From assembly GCF_002114285.1 (NCBI RefSeq), contig NZ_NEDJ01000019.1:1-51807 (forward strand): a stretch of DNA of 51,807 nt, given 5' to 3'. Shown piece by piece: positions 6,615 through 14,350 of this stretch. Origin of the DNA: Halorubrum ezzemoulense DSM 17463 (GTDB lineage: Archaea > Halobacteriota > Halobacteria > Halobacteriales > Haloferacaceae). The notes under the pieces were generated by a model. That model was not told where the DNA came from, ran no database searches, and worked only from the letters and a program-made list of their open reading frames with translations. The translations under genes were made by a program, and so were the position numbers. How positions within the stretch are numbered: the first letter of the stretch is position 1; each line of letters opens with the position of its first letter.

Positions 6615-9550
6615 TGGGACACACCCCGTGGTAAGAGGAGACGTCGGTGGTTGAGAAGCGATACGGCCGGTGCGTAGTATTGTGGTGTCATGCGTGGTTC
6701 ATCGGTGATGGTTTTGAGCGTTGCGGCTGGTCGGTGGCTGTGATGAGTTGGTGCGTCGGTGATTGCGGTACAGTCCTCCCGGTGCGGTCCCCACTGGTTC
6801 ACCGGAAGGGCGGTGTCAAGGGAGGTGACAGTCGGGGCGTGTTGATCCCACGTGGGGATTCGATGTGGGTGTCGCCAGCCGACTCGGAGTGGAACCCACA
6901 GGGTGGGGGCGAGAGCGATTGAATGTGTTCGTGAGCGATGCGTCAACAGCGGGAGCCAGGAATGGGGGTGACCGAGGCACGGCGACGGCTGTAGTGATGG
7001 GTGACTGGGCTCGTCGGTGGTGACCCAGCGTCGGTGGCCATCTATCTGGACGGCCTGTACTCGGTCAAGCGCTTGGACAGTGCCAATCCGGCGATCATAG
7101 CTACTGGCCGCAATGTCGGCCCGCTCGAGTAACGCTGAGCGGCCGAGCGGCTCGTCGGCTCGAAGCAGGGCCGCATACAGCGCCGTCGCCGTTGGCACGA
7201 GATCGGGACGGAACCGCGCGACAGAGAGCGTCGCCGCCGCGCGTTCAACCGCAGCCACGGTCGGGGAGTGAGACTCGTTCAGCGCGCGCAGGAGGCTCAC
7301 CACGACATCGTACGGGCACGCACGCCGCGTGGTGTCCGACAGGCCAAACGAGCGGAGACAGCGCCGCACGAGCCGCTGTCGCTCGTGGGGTGTCCACTGG
7401 GCGTCGTGGGTCATCGCGATCTCGTCGATCACCCGCCGGATGGCGGGGTAGGTCGTCCCGTCGACGACCGGGATCGAGAGCGTGGGGGCAGGTTCGGTGC
7501 CATCTGCGATCGCCTCTCGCACCGCGGTGAGCTCTGTGGTGAGTGCCTCTTGGATCGCATCGCGGAGGTCGGTGATCGTCGGGCCCGCAAGCACCCACGA
7601 CATCGTCAGATCCATCGTCGCGTCAGGCTCGACGTCGTAGGGAAGCCGCCGCCGCAGTTTGGGCGGGCGCTCTTCGAACAACATGCGGTAGCCCGAGTGA
7701 ACTCCGTAGACGGATTGTTTGGGCACCGTCTTCGCGAGGAACGTACAGAGCTGCCGGCGTTGCGTCGAGTTTCTGGTGAGCGCCTCGGTGTCCGGGAGTC
7801 TGATTGTGGTCGTCAAATCAACGCCGATCGCGTGATAGAGGTGAGTGGCCGAGGCGACTAACCCGTGGAGGTCTTCGAAGAGTTCGCTTCGGGCGGCACC
7901 GTTGGTACTGCTCGTGTGTTTGGCGACACGAGCGAGGAGCGTATCGCGAACAGTCGTGATGCGCTCACGCCACGCCGCATACGTGTGCTCGTCCTCGCTG
8001 TACCAGCCAACCTGGTGACCACGACACAGCACTCGTGGGGCGTCTTGTTCGAGATCACCACGGTGGATTGCCTCGAATGCGCGGCCGAACCGCGACGGCG
8101 TCAGGACCTTCGAGAGCGCCTTATCGCTGAGTAAGACAGCCGCGAGACGTCCCAGGGTGGCTAAGGGCCCACCCCACTGGAGGACGACCTGCGCCTCGCC
8201 GGAAGTGTGGCTCAGATACCCAACCCGGCCGTCATCGAACGGGGTTGGAGTGTCATCGACGAGCGTGACGCTATCGTCCTCGGCGGGGGTTGTGAACCGG
8301 TCGTGTAGGTGGGTTTCATCGACAGTGTCGGGTCCCCTGAGCCACTGGACAAACTCTCCGTCGGCGTCGGGGTCACCCGTCGCCGCCAGCCACTCCTCGA
8401 GTGAGGGTGAGGTGTCACCTGTGGAGTCCTCCCGGCGGGGCGACACTGTACTTGTGACATCGTGAGTGGTCGCAGTAAGATCGTCAGTCAGTCGGCGTTG
8501 TTCGGGATGGACGAGGTCGCCGGCAGCGTCGAGATACCCAGCCACGGCCGTCTGACCGCGTTCAGAGAGTGTGACGCTGTGGTGAGTGCCTCGACGGTCG
8601 ACGTCGACGAGCCCACGCGTCTCGAGATCAAGGACGTACCGGCTGACCGTCCCTGCTTCAATGTCGATCGCATGATCGTGTTCGAGATCCTGGTAGGTTC
8701 GCCCAGTGGTAGCGTCGAGATTGGTGAGGAGGCGTCGTTTCCCCGGTGTGTGTTCGAGCCCATCGAGCGCTTGCCAGGCGGGGTGGCGCTCGTCGGTGGT
8801 CGGCTCGTGGGACTGAACGCGGTGGCGATAAGGGTGGGACCGATCCCGACTCTGCGTAAGATCGAGGTGGATTTCACACCATTGGGGGTACCGTCTGGTG
8901 AGGTGCCGCTGGAGCGCTGGGGAGACGACAACGCGGACGTCGAACCCGGCTGCGAGCACGGCGATGGCCGCGAGTGCGCGGACGCCAGTTCGACGGTCGG
9001 TGAGGTCGGTCCAGGCTGGGCCATCGAGCGCGAGGGTGATCGCTCGGGGAGTCGCGTCGAACTCGCGGTGGAGCGCGACTGGTCCCTTTGCGAGTGCGCC
9101 AAGCCCGGCGTTGACCGCGCCGCGGCCGGTGCCGACTGTATGAACTGTGTCGCGTAATTCGTCGTGGCGTTGCGTGTGATATGACGACTCGGTGTCGCCG
9201 TCGACGAGCGCCAACTCGGTAGTTGCCTGCGTGTACACGACGGCCTCAGCGGTCGCATCGTCCCACGTGTTCTCGAGGGAGTTCCACTCCGGAAGGGTGG
9301 TATCGAGGAGTGCCGAACTCGCCCGCCACGGGTCGCTGTGGGGTGTCTGGGTTCGGACTGTTTCTGTGGTCGCCTCACGAAGCTGGTCGAGGAGTTCGGG
9401 TATCCACTCGGTCAGCCGCGGCGAAACGCTTCCACAGTGGCTGCCGGCGGCGTCATACTGAGTGGTTGTGCCCACAAGATGGACGCCACGCTCGTGGCCT
9501 TGGCCGGCGGGCTGTGCGTGCCCGCGGCGGGCCTGCTCGTCTGCTGGCAT
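6611..9550 (-). CDS. Large (979-aa) mobile-element protein with winged-helix segments
   Basis: The product is about 979 residues, starting at the ATG at 9550 (TGATG junction) or a GTG at 9553 (GTGA junction). I do not recognise a named family. Residues about 160-230 look like an alpha/beta domain (ITLALDGPAW ... GFDVRVVVSPALQRHL). A winged helix follows near 285-345 (DIEAGTVSRYVLDLETRGLV ... VTLSERGQTAV), and a second HTH-like segment near 800-850 (SALLERADIAASSYDRRIG). No Walker, nuclease or polymerase motif is visible. It is the largest gene of the overlapping operon, and its DNA-binding look would suit a replication, partition or regulatory role. Such large HTH proteins occur on haloarchaeal plasmids and integrated elements, but its function is not deducible here. 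Confidence 0.7.
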   Translation of the reverse strand: MPADEQARRGHAQPAGQGHERGVHLVGTTTQYDAAGSHCGSVSPRLTEWIPELLDQLREATTETVRTQTPHSDPWRASSALLDTTLPEWNSLENTWDDATAEAVVYTQATTELALVDGDTESSYHTQRHDELRDTVHTVGTGRGAVNAGLGALAKGPVALHREFDATPRAITLALDGPAWTDLTDRRTGVRALAAIAVLAAGFDVRVVVSPALQRHLTRRYPQWCEIHLDLTQSRDRSHPYRHRVQSHEPTTDERHPAWQALDGLEHTPGKRRLLTNLDATTGRTYQDLEHDHAIDIEAGTVSRYVLDLETRGLVDVDRRGTHHSVTLSERGQTAVAGYLDAAGDLVHPEQRRLTDDLTATTHDVTSTVSPRREDSTGDTSPSLEEWLAATGDPDADGEFVQWLRGPDTVDETHLHDRFTTPAEDDSVTLVDDTPTPFDDGRVGYLSHTSGEAQVVLQWGGPLATLGRLAAVLLSDKALSKVLTPSRFGRAFEAIHRGDLEQDAPRVLCRGHQVGWYSEDEHTYAAWRERITTVRDTLLARVAKHTSSTNGAARSELFEDLHGLVASATHLYHAIGVDLTTTIRLPDTEALTRNSTQRRQLCTFLAKTVPKQSVYGVHSGYRMLFEERPPKLRRRLPYDVEPDATMDLTMSWVLAGPTITDLRDAIQEALTTELTAVREAIADGTEPAPTLSIPVVDGTTYPAIRRVIDEIAMTHDAQWTPHERQRLVRRCLRSFGLSDTTRRACPYDVVVSLLRALNESHSPTVAAVERAAATLSVARFRPDLVPTATALYAALLRADEPLGRSALLERADIAASSYDRRIGTVQALDRVQAVQIDGHRRWVTTDEPSHPSLQPSPCLGHPHSWLPLLTHRSRTHSIALAPTLWVPLRVGWRHPHRIPTWDQHAPTVTSLDTALPVNQWGPHREDCTAITDAPTHHSHRPAATLKTITDEPRMTPQYYAPAVSLLNHRRLLLPRGVSQ

Positions 9551-9894
9551 CACTTGGATGGCTCCCAGCAGTTGACCATCGCGACGAGCCGCCGGAGCAG
9601 CTCTCGGATGTACTGGCGGACTGTTCGCGAGACAGGATCGACACTACGGGCAATCCGGACTGCGGCCGCGATGTCTGGATGGTGTGTCTCGTCGATAGTC
9701 CGCGTCGCTCGGAACAGCGACGCCGTCACGCCGGCCGCGTCACCGGCGGTACTCGCGGTGAGCGCCCGCCGAAGGTGGGCGATCGTCGCGAGGGTGATGT
9801 CCAGGTCCGTTGTTGATGGTCGGGTGGACGGACGCGTTCGGTGGTGCTTGGGCCGTCGTTGTTGCGCGGCCTCGGTGCGGGATGGTGACCGCAT
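9550..9894 (-). CDS. 114-aa hypothetical protein, overlapping operon
   Basis: The ATG at 9894 shares its A with the TAA of the upstream gene (TAATG junction), and the stop overlaps the start of the large downstream gene. The N-terminal 28 residues are basic and low-complexity. The rest is a helical segment (DITLATIAHLRRALTAST ... IAAAVRIARSVDPVSRTVRQYIRELLRRLV). No family recognised. Its basic character and position suggest a small DNA- or protein-binding partner of the 979-residue protein, which is inference only. Confidence 0.6.
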   Translation of the reverse strand: MRSPSRTEAAQQRRPKHHRTRPSTRPSTTDLDITLATIAHLRRALTASTAGDAAGVTASLFRATRTIDETHHPDIAAAVRIARSVDPVSRTVRQYIRELLRRLVAMVNCWEPSK

Positions 9895-10394
9895 TAGTCA
9901 TCCCCCTCCGTCGTTGGTGGGGAACCAACCGTCACCTGCGCCCGGGCCTCACGCCGTCGCTGCCGGTGGGTCGCTGTCGGCGTGACCTCCTCAGCGAGTG
10001 GCGTCTCGGGTGGGAGCCAGCGGATCGTCGTCGTCGCTGGCGCGCTCACGCCGAGTGAGACCGGCTCGACGAGAATCGGCCATGTGGATTGGGTCGCGGC
10101 GTCTGAGGCGAGTCCGATACGTCCGGCGACCCGCAGTTCGTGGACGCCGAGCGTGAACACCTCCTGCTGGCGGTGTTCGCGGTGCGCGCACACGCAGTGG
10201 CCAACTTCGTGGGTTCGCTTCTCGGCCGGCTTGGAGACGTACGCGACGATCTCATCGCCCTCGGTGAACGAGCGCCCGCAGTGTTGACACGCCCCCGACG
10301 TGGATGCAAGCGACAGCTGATCGAGGATTGCGATGGTGTCGTCCGTGAGAGGACTTGGTGGTGCGTCGGCGGGCTGCTGATTGTCCCGACTCAT
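9894..10394 (-). CDS. 166-aa zinc-finger-like protein, overlapping operon
   Basis: Starts at the ATG at 10394, which overlaps the preceding stop as ATGA; an upstream in-frame ATG at 10556 would run through the small genes and is rejected. Residues about 35-75 hold a likely metal site: ACQHCGRSF, then THEVGHCVCAHREH. The C-terminal half is beta-rich (WPILVEPVSLGVSAPATTTI) with a basic tail. Proteins of this layout are frequent on haloarchaeal plasmids and proviruses but uncharacterised. A nucleic-acid-binding role is likely from the zinc ligands; nothing shows catalysis. Confidence 0.65.
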   Translation of the reverse strand: MSRDNQQPADAPPSPLTDDTIAILDQLSLASTSGACQHCGRSFTEGDEIVAYVSKPAEKRTHEVGHCVCAHREHRQQEVFTLGVHELRVAGRIGLASDAATQSTWPILVEPVSLGVSAPATTTIRWLPPETPLAEEVTPTATHRQRRREARAQVTVGSPPTTEGDD

Positions 10395-10519
10395 GGCCCC
10401 CGATTCACGCTCGCGATCGATTGGCCACAGTACCACCCACACCGCGGGCAGACCCACCCGTTGACGAATCGGTTGACGAGTCGGTCGCACTGGCGGCACC
10501 GCCAGAGCTTCTTCATCAT
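10391..10519 (-). CDS. 42-aa zinc-ribbon microprotein
   Basis: The product is MMKKLWRCRQCDRLVNRFVN followed by a second knuckle CPRCGWYC, a compact zinc ribbon with two CxxC pairs. Both junctions are 4-nt ATGA overlaps (10516-10519 upstream, 10391-10394 downstream), so it should be translated by coupling. The conserved ligand spacing together with the overlaps makes it a convincing gene despite its size. Confidence 0.65.
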   Translation of the reverse strand: MMKKLWRCRQCDRLVNRFVNGWVCPRCGWYCGQSIASVNRGP

Positions 10520-10620
10520 ACGCGGCCCTCAACCGCTTGTTGAACGGTGATGTCACCGAGTTCGCCGGTGAGGGTCTCGCGAGCGTCGAAGCGGATATAC
10601 GGTGGGCGGGTGCGAATCAC
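10516..10620 (-). CDS. 34-aa coupled microprotein (GTG start)
   Basis: A GTG at 10620 overlaps the PadR stop (GTGA), and the TGA overlaps the next ATG. The product MIRTRPPYIRFDARETLTGE continues to a short helix ending EGRV. No family recognised. Existence is inferred from the two start-stop overlaps and the lack of any other frame filling the gap. Confidence 0.45.
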   Translation of the reverse strand: MIRTRPPYIRFDARETLTGELGDITVQQAVEGRV

Positions 10621-10925
10621 GTGGCATCACCCTCCGCCTGCCACGCGCGGCGCGCTTCGAGGGCGCGGCGGGCCGCCTCGGTGAGGCTGTACTCGTTGGT
10701 GCGCCGATCGCGTGCCCGCTTGGCAACGAGGTCACACTCGACGAGCGTGTCGAGGTTCTGGTAGAGGCGGCTGTGGTTGATCTCGTCGCTGTAGTAGGCA
10801 GCGAGGTCCGCCTTCAGGGCCGTCCCCTTGCGGGCGTTCTCGTGGGAGAGCGCCCAGAGAAGATCGCGCTGGAAGGCGGTGAGGTCGGCGAGCGCGTCGC
10901 GGTCCGGGGCGCACTCTGCGCTCAT
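10617..10925 (-). CDS. PadR-family transcriptional regulator
   Basis: A 102-residue winged-helix protein of the haloarchaeal PadR type: LTAFQRDLLWAL, KADLAAYY, then the recognition region INHSRLYQNLDTLVECDLV and the wing RDRRTNEYSLTEAARRALE. It overlaps the small genes on both sides by 4 nt. It is the natural candidate to bind the 24-bp palindrome just ahead of the operon (11081-11104) and autoregulate it. A paralogue with the same core lies at 14351-14632. Confidence 0.85.
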   Translation of the reverse strand: MSAECAPDRDALADLTAFQRDLLWALSHENARKGTALKADLAAYYSDEINHSRLYQNLDTLVECDLVAKRARDRRTNEYSLTEAARRALEARRAWQAEGDAT

Positions 10926-11071
10926 GAACCGTCCTCCGCACAGGCGTAGCAGACGGGTACGCCGCGCTCAGCGTCGAAGCCGTCAGCCGGCGCTGGGCAG
11001 CACGCGCAGCCGCCGCGGGTTTCGCTCGATTCTCCGGTCGTCGCGCAGGGCTTAAGCCCCGCAGTTGCCAT
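10922..11071 (-). CDS. 49-aa cysteine-rich protein, first gene of overlapping operon
   Basis: From the ATG at 11071, the product MATAGLKPCATTGESSETRG continues with GGCACCPAP and ends PVCYACAEDGS. The CxCC and CxxC clusters could hold a metal. Its TGA overlaps the PadR ATG (ATGA). It lies 10 bp downstream of the palindrome, so it is the first gene expressed from that control region. No named family recognised. Confidence 0.55.
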   Translation of the reverse strand: MATAGLKPCATTGESSETRGGCACCPAPADGFDAERGVPVCYACAEDGS

Positions 11072-11080
11072 CGTCAGCAT

Positions 11081-11104
11081 GGTTCTGTGTCACGACACAG
11101 AACC
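11081..11104. promoter_or_regulatory. Perfect 24-bp operator palindrome
   Basis: Arms GGTTCTGTGTC (11081-11091) and its exact complement (11094-11104) are separated by 2 bp. It ends 10 bp from the start codon of the nine-gene operon. A second, 12-bp palindrome ACCCGGCCGGGT is at 11107-11118. The likely ligand is the PadR protein encoded second in the operon; a stem-loop in a leader RNA is the alternative. Confidence 0.6.
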
Positions 11105-11195
11105 CGACCCGGCCGGGTGCGCCAACACCGCGGCCGGGATCCTACATTTCATCGCGAGCCGAGGGTTTGTCACTCGGGCTCCGTGGTTCACGTTA

Positions 11196-11292
11196 AGAAA
11201 CGTCGTATCTTAAAGTTAACGGCGTTTCTATTCAGCCCTGATATGTCCGAACGTTGCTTTTGGGTGGAACAAAGTTTCCTCAAAGAAACCTT
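11196..11292. promoter_or_regulatory. Divergent control region with GAAAC/GTTTC half-sites
   Basis: Two inverted repeats share a core. AGAAACGTCG (11196-11205) faces CGGCGTTTCT (11220-11229), with one mismatch, across an AT-rich 14-bp spacer that could be a TATA box. AAAGTTTC (11271-11278) faces GAAACCTT (11285-11292), ending 6 bp before the ATG at 11299. Four GAAAC half-sites around a repressor-like gene resemble a viral operator array. Confidence 0.5.
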
Positions 11293-11298
11293 GTGTCT

Positions 11299-11583
11299 AT
11301 GAGGAAGAGTGCTGACTGGATGACTATCTGGGATGACCGAATTCTTGAGATCATCCGTGATGAAGGTCCTACGTCTCCTACACCCCTTTCTGATCACCAG
11401 TATATCCATATCGGTAAATCGGGAGTTTCCAAGCGTCTGAACCGGATGAAGGACCACGGGCTGGTTACGGAGCTTGGCAACGGAGTATACTCGATCACCG
11501 CCGAGGGCGAACGCTACCTTGATGGGAAACTCAATGCTGAACAGCTCAACGACCAGTCCTCGAACGGTGACGAAAGCGCATAG
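11299..11583 (+). CDS. PhiH1-repressor-like winged-helix protein
   Basis: 94 residues from the ATG at 11299 (MRKSADWMTIWDDRILEII); an ATG at 11254 would read through the operator and is rejected. The family hallmark DWM..WDDRILE at the N-terminus is followed by an HTH (GKSGVSKRLNRMKDHGLV) and wing (GNGVYSITAEGERYLDGKL). It matches the repressor type first known from halovirus PhiH1. It heads an operon with a second copy (8-bp gap) and a Fic protein, divergent from the nine-gene operon, so it is a candidate lysogeny-type or copy-control repressor. Confidence 0.8.
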   Translation: MRKSADWMTIWDDRILEIIRDEGPTSPTPLSDHQYIHIGKSGVSKRLNRMKDHGLVTELGNGVYSITAEGERYLDGKLNAEQLNDQSSNGDESA

Positions 11584-11590
11584 GTGTAAC

Positions 11591-11908
11591 ATGAAAAAAT
11601 CCGCGAACTGGATGGTCAGCGAGGACGATCGCATCCTTGAGTATCTCGACCGTAAGGGGGCGTCGTCGTGGTGGGAAGTCGCTCACGACCTCCATCTCCA
11701 GCAGCGGCTCGTTCGCACCTGGCTCCGCGTCCTCGTGAAGGCTGGCTGGATCACCTCACACGATCGCGGCGATCTCGACGATCACTGGTCGATCACGACG
11801 TGGGGCGCGGGGTATCTCGACGGCCACGTGAACGCCGATCTTGTTCGGCCGCTGCCGGCGCTTCGACCGAGCTACGCTACGCGGCCCGAGGAGTGGGCGG
11901 GGTTCTGA
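11591..11908 (+). CDS. Second PhiH1-repressor-like winged-helix protein
   Basis: 105 residues from the ATG at 11591 (MKKSANWMVSEDDRILEYLD). It shares the W-M..DDRILE start with the preceding gene and has its own HTH (QQRLVRTWLRVLVKAGWI) and wing (DDHWSITTWGAGYLDGHV). The C-terminus (RPLPALRPSYATRPEEWAGF) is unlike the first copy. The pair is tandem but diverged, so the two may bind different sites or heterodimerise. The stop lies 1 bp before the Fic start, indicating co-transcription and probable coupling. Confidence 0.75.
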   Translation: MKKSANWMVSEDDRILEYLDRKGASSWWEVAHDLHLQQRLVRTWLRVLVKAGWITSHDRGDLDDHWSITTWGAGYLDGHVNADLVRPLPALRPSYATRPEEWAGF

Positions 11909-11909
11909 T

Positions 11910-12827
11910 ATGCCGGATGAAATCACTGGAACACACTCGTACCGGGATTTCATCGATCCGAGCGCCCCAATGTACCTCTCTGATCTAGACATCCTCGAAG
12001 CCCTCCAAGACAAAACCCACGTCACTCCACACCGGCTGGCACAGGATCGCTTTCGGGAGAACGTACTTCGTCTACAACTCCGTGATCTCGAACGTATCGG
12101 TGCTGTCACTCAAATAGGGCTGGAAACCTATCAGGAGAACTCCTATGGCTCAAGACTTCTCCGAGATCCGCCTGAGAAACACATAGAGAACGATATTCTT
12201 GATGTTGAGGGGATATCTCCGGACGCATTCCAAGCAGACGACTGGCGGCTTCGTGACTTCGGCTCCGTCAACGCTCAGGTAATCAAACAGCTCAACAAAG
12301 AGTTCTACGAGGAACCAGGCTCTACCTACGGAGAGGTACGAGAAAACGAACCGGGGCTGACAAAACAGCGGATTTCTAATGTCATAGACTCAGATATCCG
12401 CCGCTTGATCCGGGAGTTTCCCACCACCGCACCGCTTCCCGAAGCATGCGCTCACTGGATTCGAGCAATTGTCGGGCTCCACCTTTTTCCCGACGCAAAC
12501 CACCGAACTGCGACAAACTCGCTTGAATATCTTGTTGAACAGTTTGACGGTCCGAGTGATCGAATTATCACCCCGTCTATTCCTCGTTTTGTTCTTCATT
12601 CAAAATATACTCGAACGTTCCAATCTGACGTTCGATACAACACGTTGTGGGCAAAAGATGAACTGTTCAGCGTCTGGCACCGATACTTTACTCACACACT
12701 CTGTCCGGGATTAGAAGAGCGCCGACCACACGATCCGCCTACAGAAACATTAGATCAAGTACTGGAAACAGCACGAGAGGTATTAAACGGAATTGAAAAA
12801 GACGCGTCGAACGATAGCGGTAGCTGA
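11910..12827 (+). CDS. Fic/Doc-domain protein with N-terminal HTH
   Basis: 305 residues from the ATG at 11910. Residues about 22-70 resemble a winged helix (DILEALQDKTHVTPHRLAQD ... LRDLERIGAVTQ), matching the two preceding genes. The middle is helical, and residues 191-201 read HLFPDANHRTA, a Fic/Doc active-site loop: catalytic His191, acidic D195, and N197-H198-R199. His at 198 replaces the usual Gly or Lys. Fic proteins transfer AMP, phosphate or other groups to proteins; Doc kinases act as toxins. No dedicated antitoxin is obvious, though the two repressor-like proteins or the 35-aa peptide at 12829 could serve. Base composition is more AT-rich than neighbours toward the 3' end. Confidence 0.75.
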   Translation: MPDEITGTHSYRDFIDPSAPMYLSDLDILEALQDKTHVTPHRLAQDRFRENVLRLQLRDLERIGAVTQIGLETYQENSYGSRLLRDPPEKHIENDILDVEGISPDAFQADDWRLRDFGSVNAQVIKQLNKEFYEEPGSTYGEVRENEPGLTKQRISNVIDSDIRRLIREFPTTAPLPEACAHWIRAIVGLHLFPDANHRTATNSLEYLVEQFDGPSDRIITPSIPRFVLHSKYTRTFQSDVRYNTLWAKDELFSVWHRYFTHTLCPGLEERRPHDPPTETLDQVLETAREVLNGIEKDASNDSGS

Positions 12828-12828
12828 T

Positions 12829-12936
12829 TTAATCCTCCGCAGTAGCGTGTCCCGAACCGACTTTCCCCATTTCGGCGTAAATCTCCTTGTTTTCTTTACG
12901 GAGCTCACGCATACGCTCCAAGGGGTCTTCTTCCAT
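12829..12936 (-). CDS. 35-aa charged peptide converging on the Fic gene
   Basis: The minus-strand product MEEDPLERMRELRKENKEIY continues AEMGKVGSGHATAED: a short amphipathic, charged helix with a disordered tail, which looks protein-like. Its stop is 1 bp from the Fic stop. It has no recognised family, and expression is unproven. An antitoxin-like role is only a thought. Confidence 0.4.
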   Translation of the reverse strand: MEEDPLERMRELRKENKEIYAEMGKVGSGHATAED

Positions 12937-13209
12937 GCTGCTACATACGAAGTGGACTCGTGATAATGCTTGTGGTACGATGTACCTCTATAGTATTATC
13001 CGGAGTTTTCGACGATACGACCGTTGATTCGATACCCGCGTAGGTCTTGAAGAGATTTCTGGATACTGGATATCGGTGTGATACGTTGGTTCACTATTGC
13101 GGTACCCTTTCGAACTATGTCGGTGGGCTACGTTGTTGTTCTTACAACACAACTTCAACTGTTCAGATCTCGATCTAATATGGGAGGCAGTCCTTCGGTA
13201 GATTTGAAT

Positions 13210-13291
13210 GGCTGTGTTGAATCGCCATACTGCAGCGAGGTAGGCCACTAAATCAAAGGAGCTGAAGCGGGAGACTTCAGTTGCCTATGAC
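13210..13291 (+). repeat. Remnant left end of an IS5-family element
   Basis: These 82 bp repeat, with a few differences, the first 82 bp of the intact IS5 element that follows (GGCTGTGTTGAATCGCCATA, then the GAGGTAGGCC and AAATCAAAGGAG stretches), and stop right after the equivalent of the transposase ATG. This is what would remain if the present element had inserted into an older relative. From 12937 to 13209 I see no gene. Confidence 0.75.
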
Positions 13292-14231
13292 GGCTGTGTT
13301 GAATCGCCATACGGAGGCGAGGTAGGCCGCTAAATCAAAGGAGTTGAAGCGGGAGAGTTCCGTCGACCATGACGCAAATCTCCCGCTTCATCGGGGAGGT
13401 TGTACCGGTTGCCCAAAGAGTTACTGGCGATGGAGGCGAATCCGCCGCCCCGGACGGTGGCGGCGGATTCGCCGACTACGCACTCGTTTCCCTTCACTGT
13501 CTGCGGATTTACCTCGATTTGTCGTACCGCATGACGATCGACCTGCTCAAAGAGATGTCACAAATAATCGGGGAAATCGGCCTCAACGCGGCCGATCTCC
13601 CTGCGCCGTCCACGTTGTGTAAAGCGTTCGACCGGATCAGCATGAGCGTCTGTCGAGTGCTGCTGCGCCAGTCGGCGCAGCTGCACGATCTCTCTGAACA
13701 CGCCGCGATCGACGCCACGTTCTACGACCGCTCACCAGCGAGCCGCCACTACTGCCAGCGAATCAGCTACCGCGTTCAGAAGCTCAAAGTCACGAAACTC
13801 GCCGATACAGCGTCGCAAGCCGTCATTGACGTTCACTGCTCAACGAATCGGGAAGGAAGTGACACGGACCTCGCAGAGCAGATCGCCCGCCGGAACGCGG
13901 GCGGTCTGCGGTCTCTCGCGGCCGATAAAGGCTACGACAAGCAATCGCTCCGCGAAGGATTACGCGATCTCGGGATCAGGCCGCTGATCAAGCACCGCAT
14001 CTTCGCACCGTACGACCACGCACACACCGCCAGAATCGACGATAATCGCTACAATCAACGCTCTATGACCGAAAACGTGAACTCGGCTGTGAAGCGCTCG
14101 CTCGGCTTCGCCGTGCGAGCGCGGTCATGGTTCCGTGAGTTCCGCGAAATCGCGCTGATGTGTGTCGTCTATAACATCAAACGCTTCGTCAAACAGTAAA
14201 TCTCTCCGCCTTACAGCGATCCAACACAGCC
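13292..14231 (+). mobile_element. IS5-family insertion sequence (about 940 bp)
   Basis: The left end is GGCTGTGTTGAATCGC at 13292, and the right end is the complement of GGCTGTGTTGGATCGC finishing at 14231, giving 15 of 16 matching inverted-repeat bases. One transposase gene fills the element. No clear target-site duplication is visible, as expected if the left side is a nested IS end. Confidence 0.8.
13369..14199 (+). CDS. IS5-family transposase
   Basis: 276 residues, apparently intact. It has an N-terminal helical domain beginning MTQISRFIGEVVPVAQ and a DDE catalytic core: the first Asp in AAIDATFYDR, the second in SLAADKGYDK, and Glu in SMTENVNSAVKRSLG with the following K/R. It ends with REIALMCVVYNIKRFVKQ, typical of haloarchaeal IS5 transposases. 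It catalyses cut-and-paste transposition of its element. A decayed relative is at the right edge of the window. Confidence 0.9.
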   Translation: MTQISRFIGEVVPVAQRVTGDGGESAAPDGGGGFADYALVSLHCLRIYLDLSYRMTIDLLKEMSQIIGEIGLNAADLPAPSTLCKAFDRISMSVCRVLLRQSAQLHDLSEHAAIDATFYDRSPASRHYCQRISYRVQKLKVTKLADTASQAVIDVHCSTNREGSDTDLAEQIARRNAGGLRSLAADKGYDKQSLREGLRDLGIRPLIKHRIFAPYDHAHTARIDDNRYNQRSMTENVNSAVKRSLGFAVRARSWFREFREIALMCVVYNIKRFVKQ

Positions 14232-14350
14232 CCTGAAACAGCCGGTCGGTGAATTCTCTGTATTGACCGTGATCGGCCTGGAACATATCTCCTGCTGAAG
14301 ATCTCAACAGAGCCAGGGACGTGAAATACAGTCCTCGAACAGTAGTTCGA

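Noticed and set aside
6611-9550. The 979-residue protein as a plasmid replicase
   Set aside because: No Rep, MCM, polymerase, primase or Walker motif is visible; only HTH-like segments support DNA binding.
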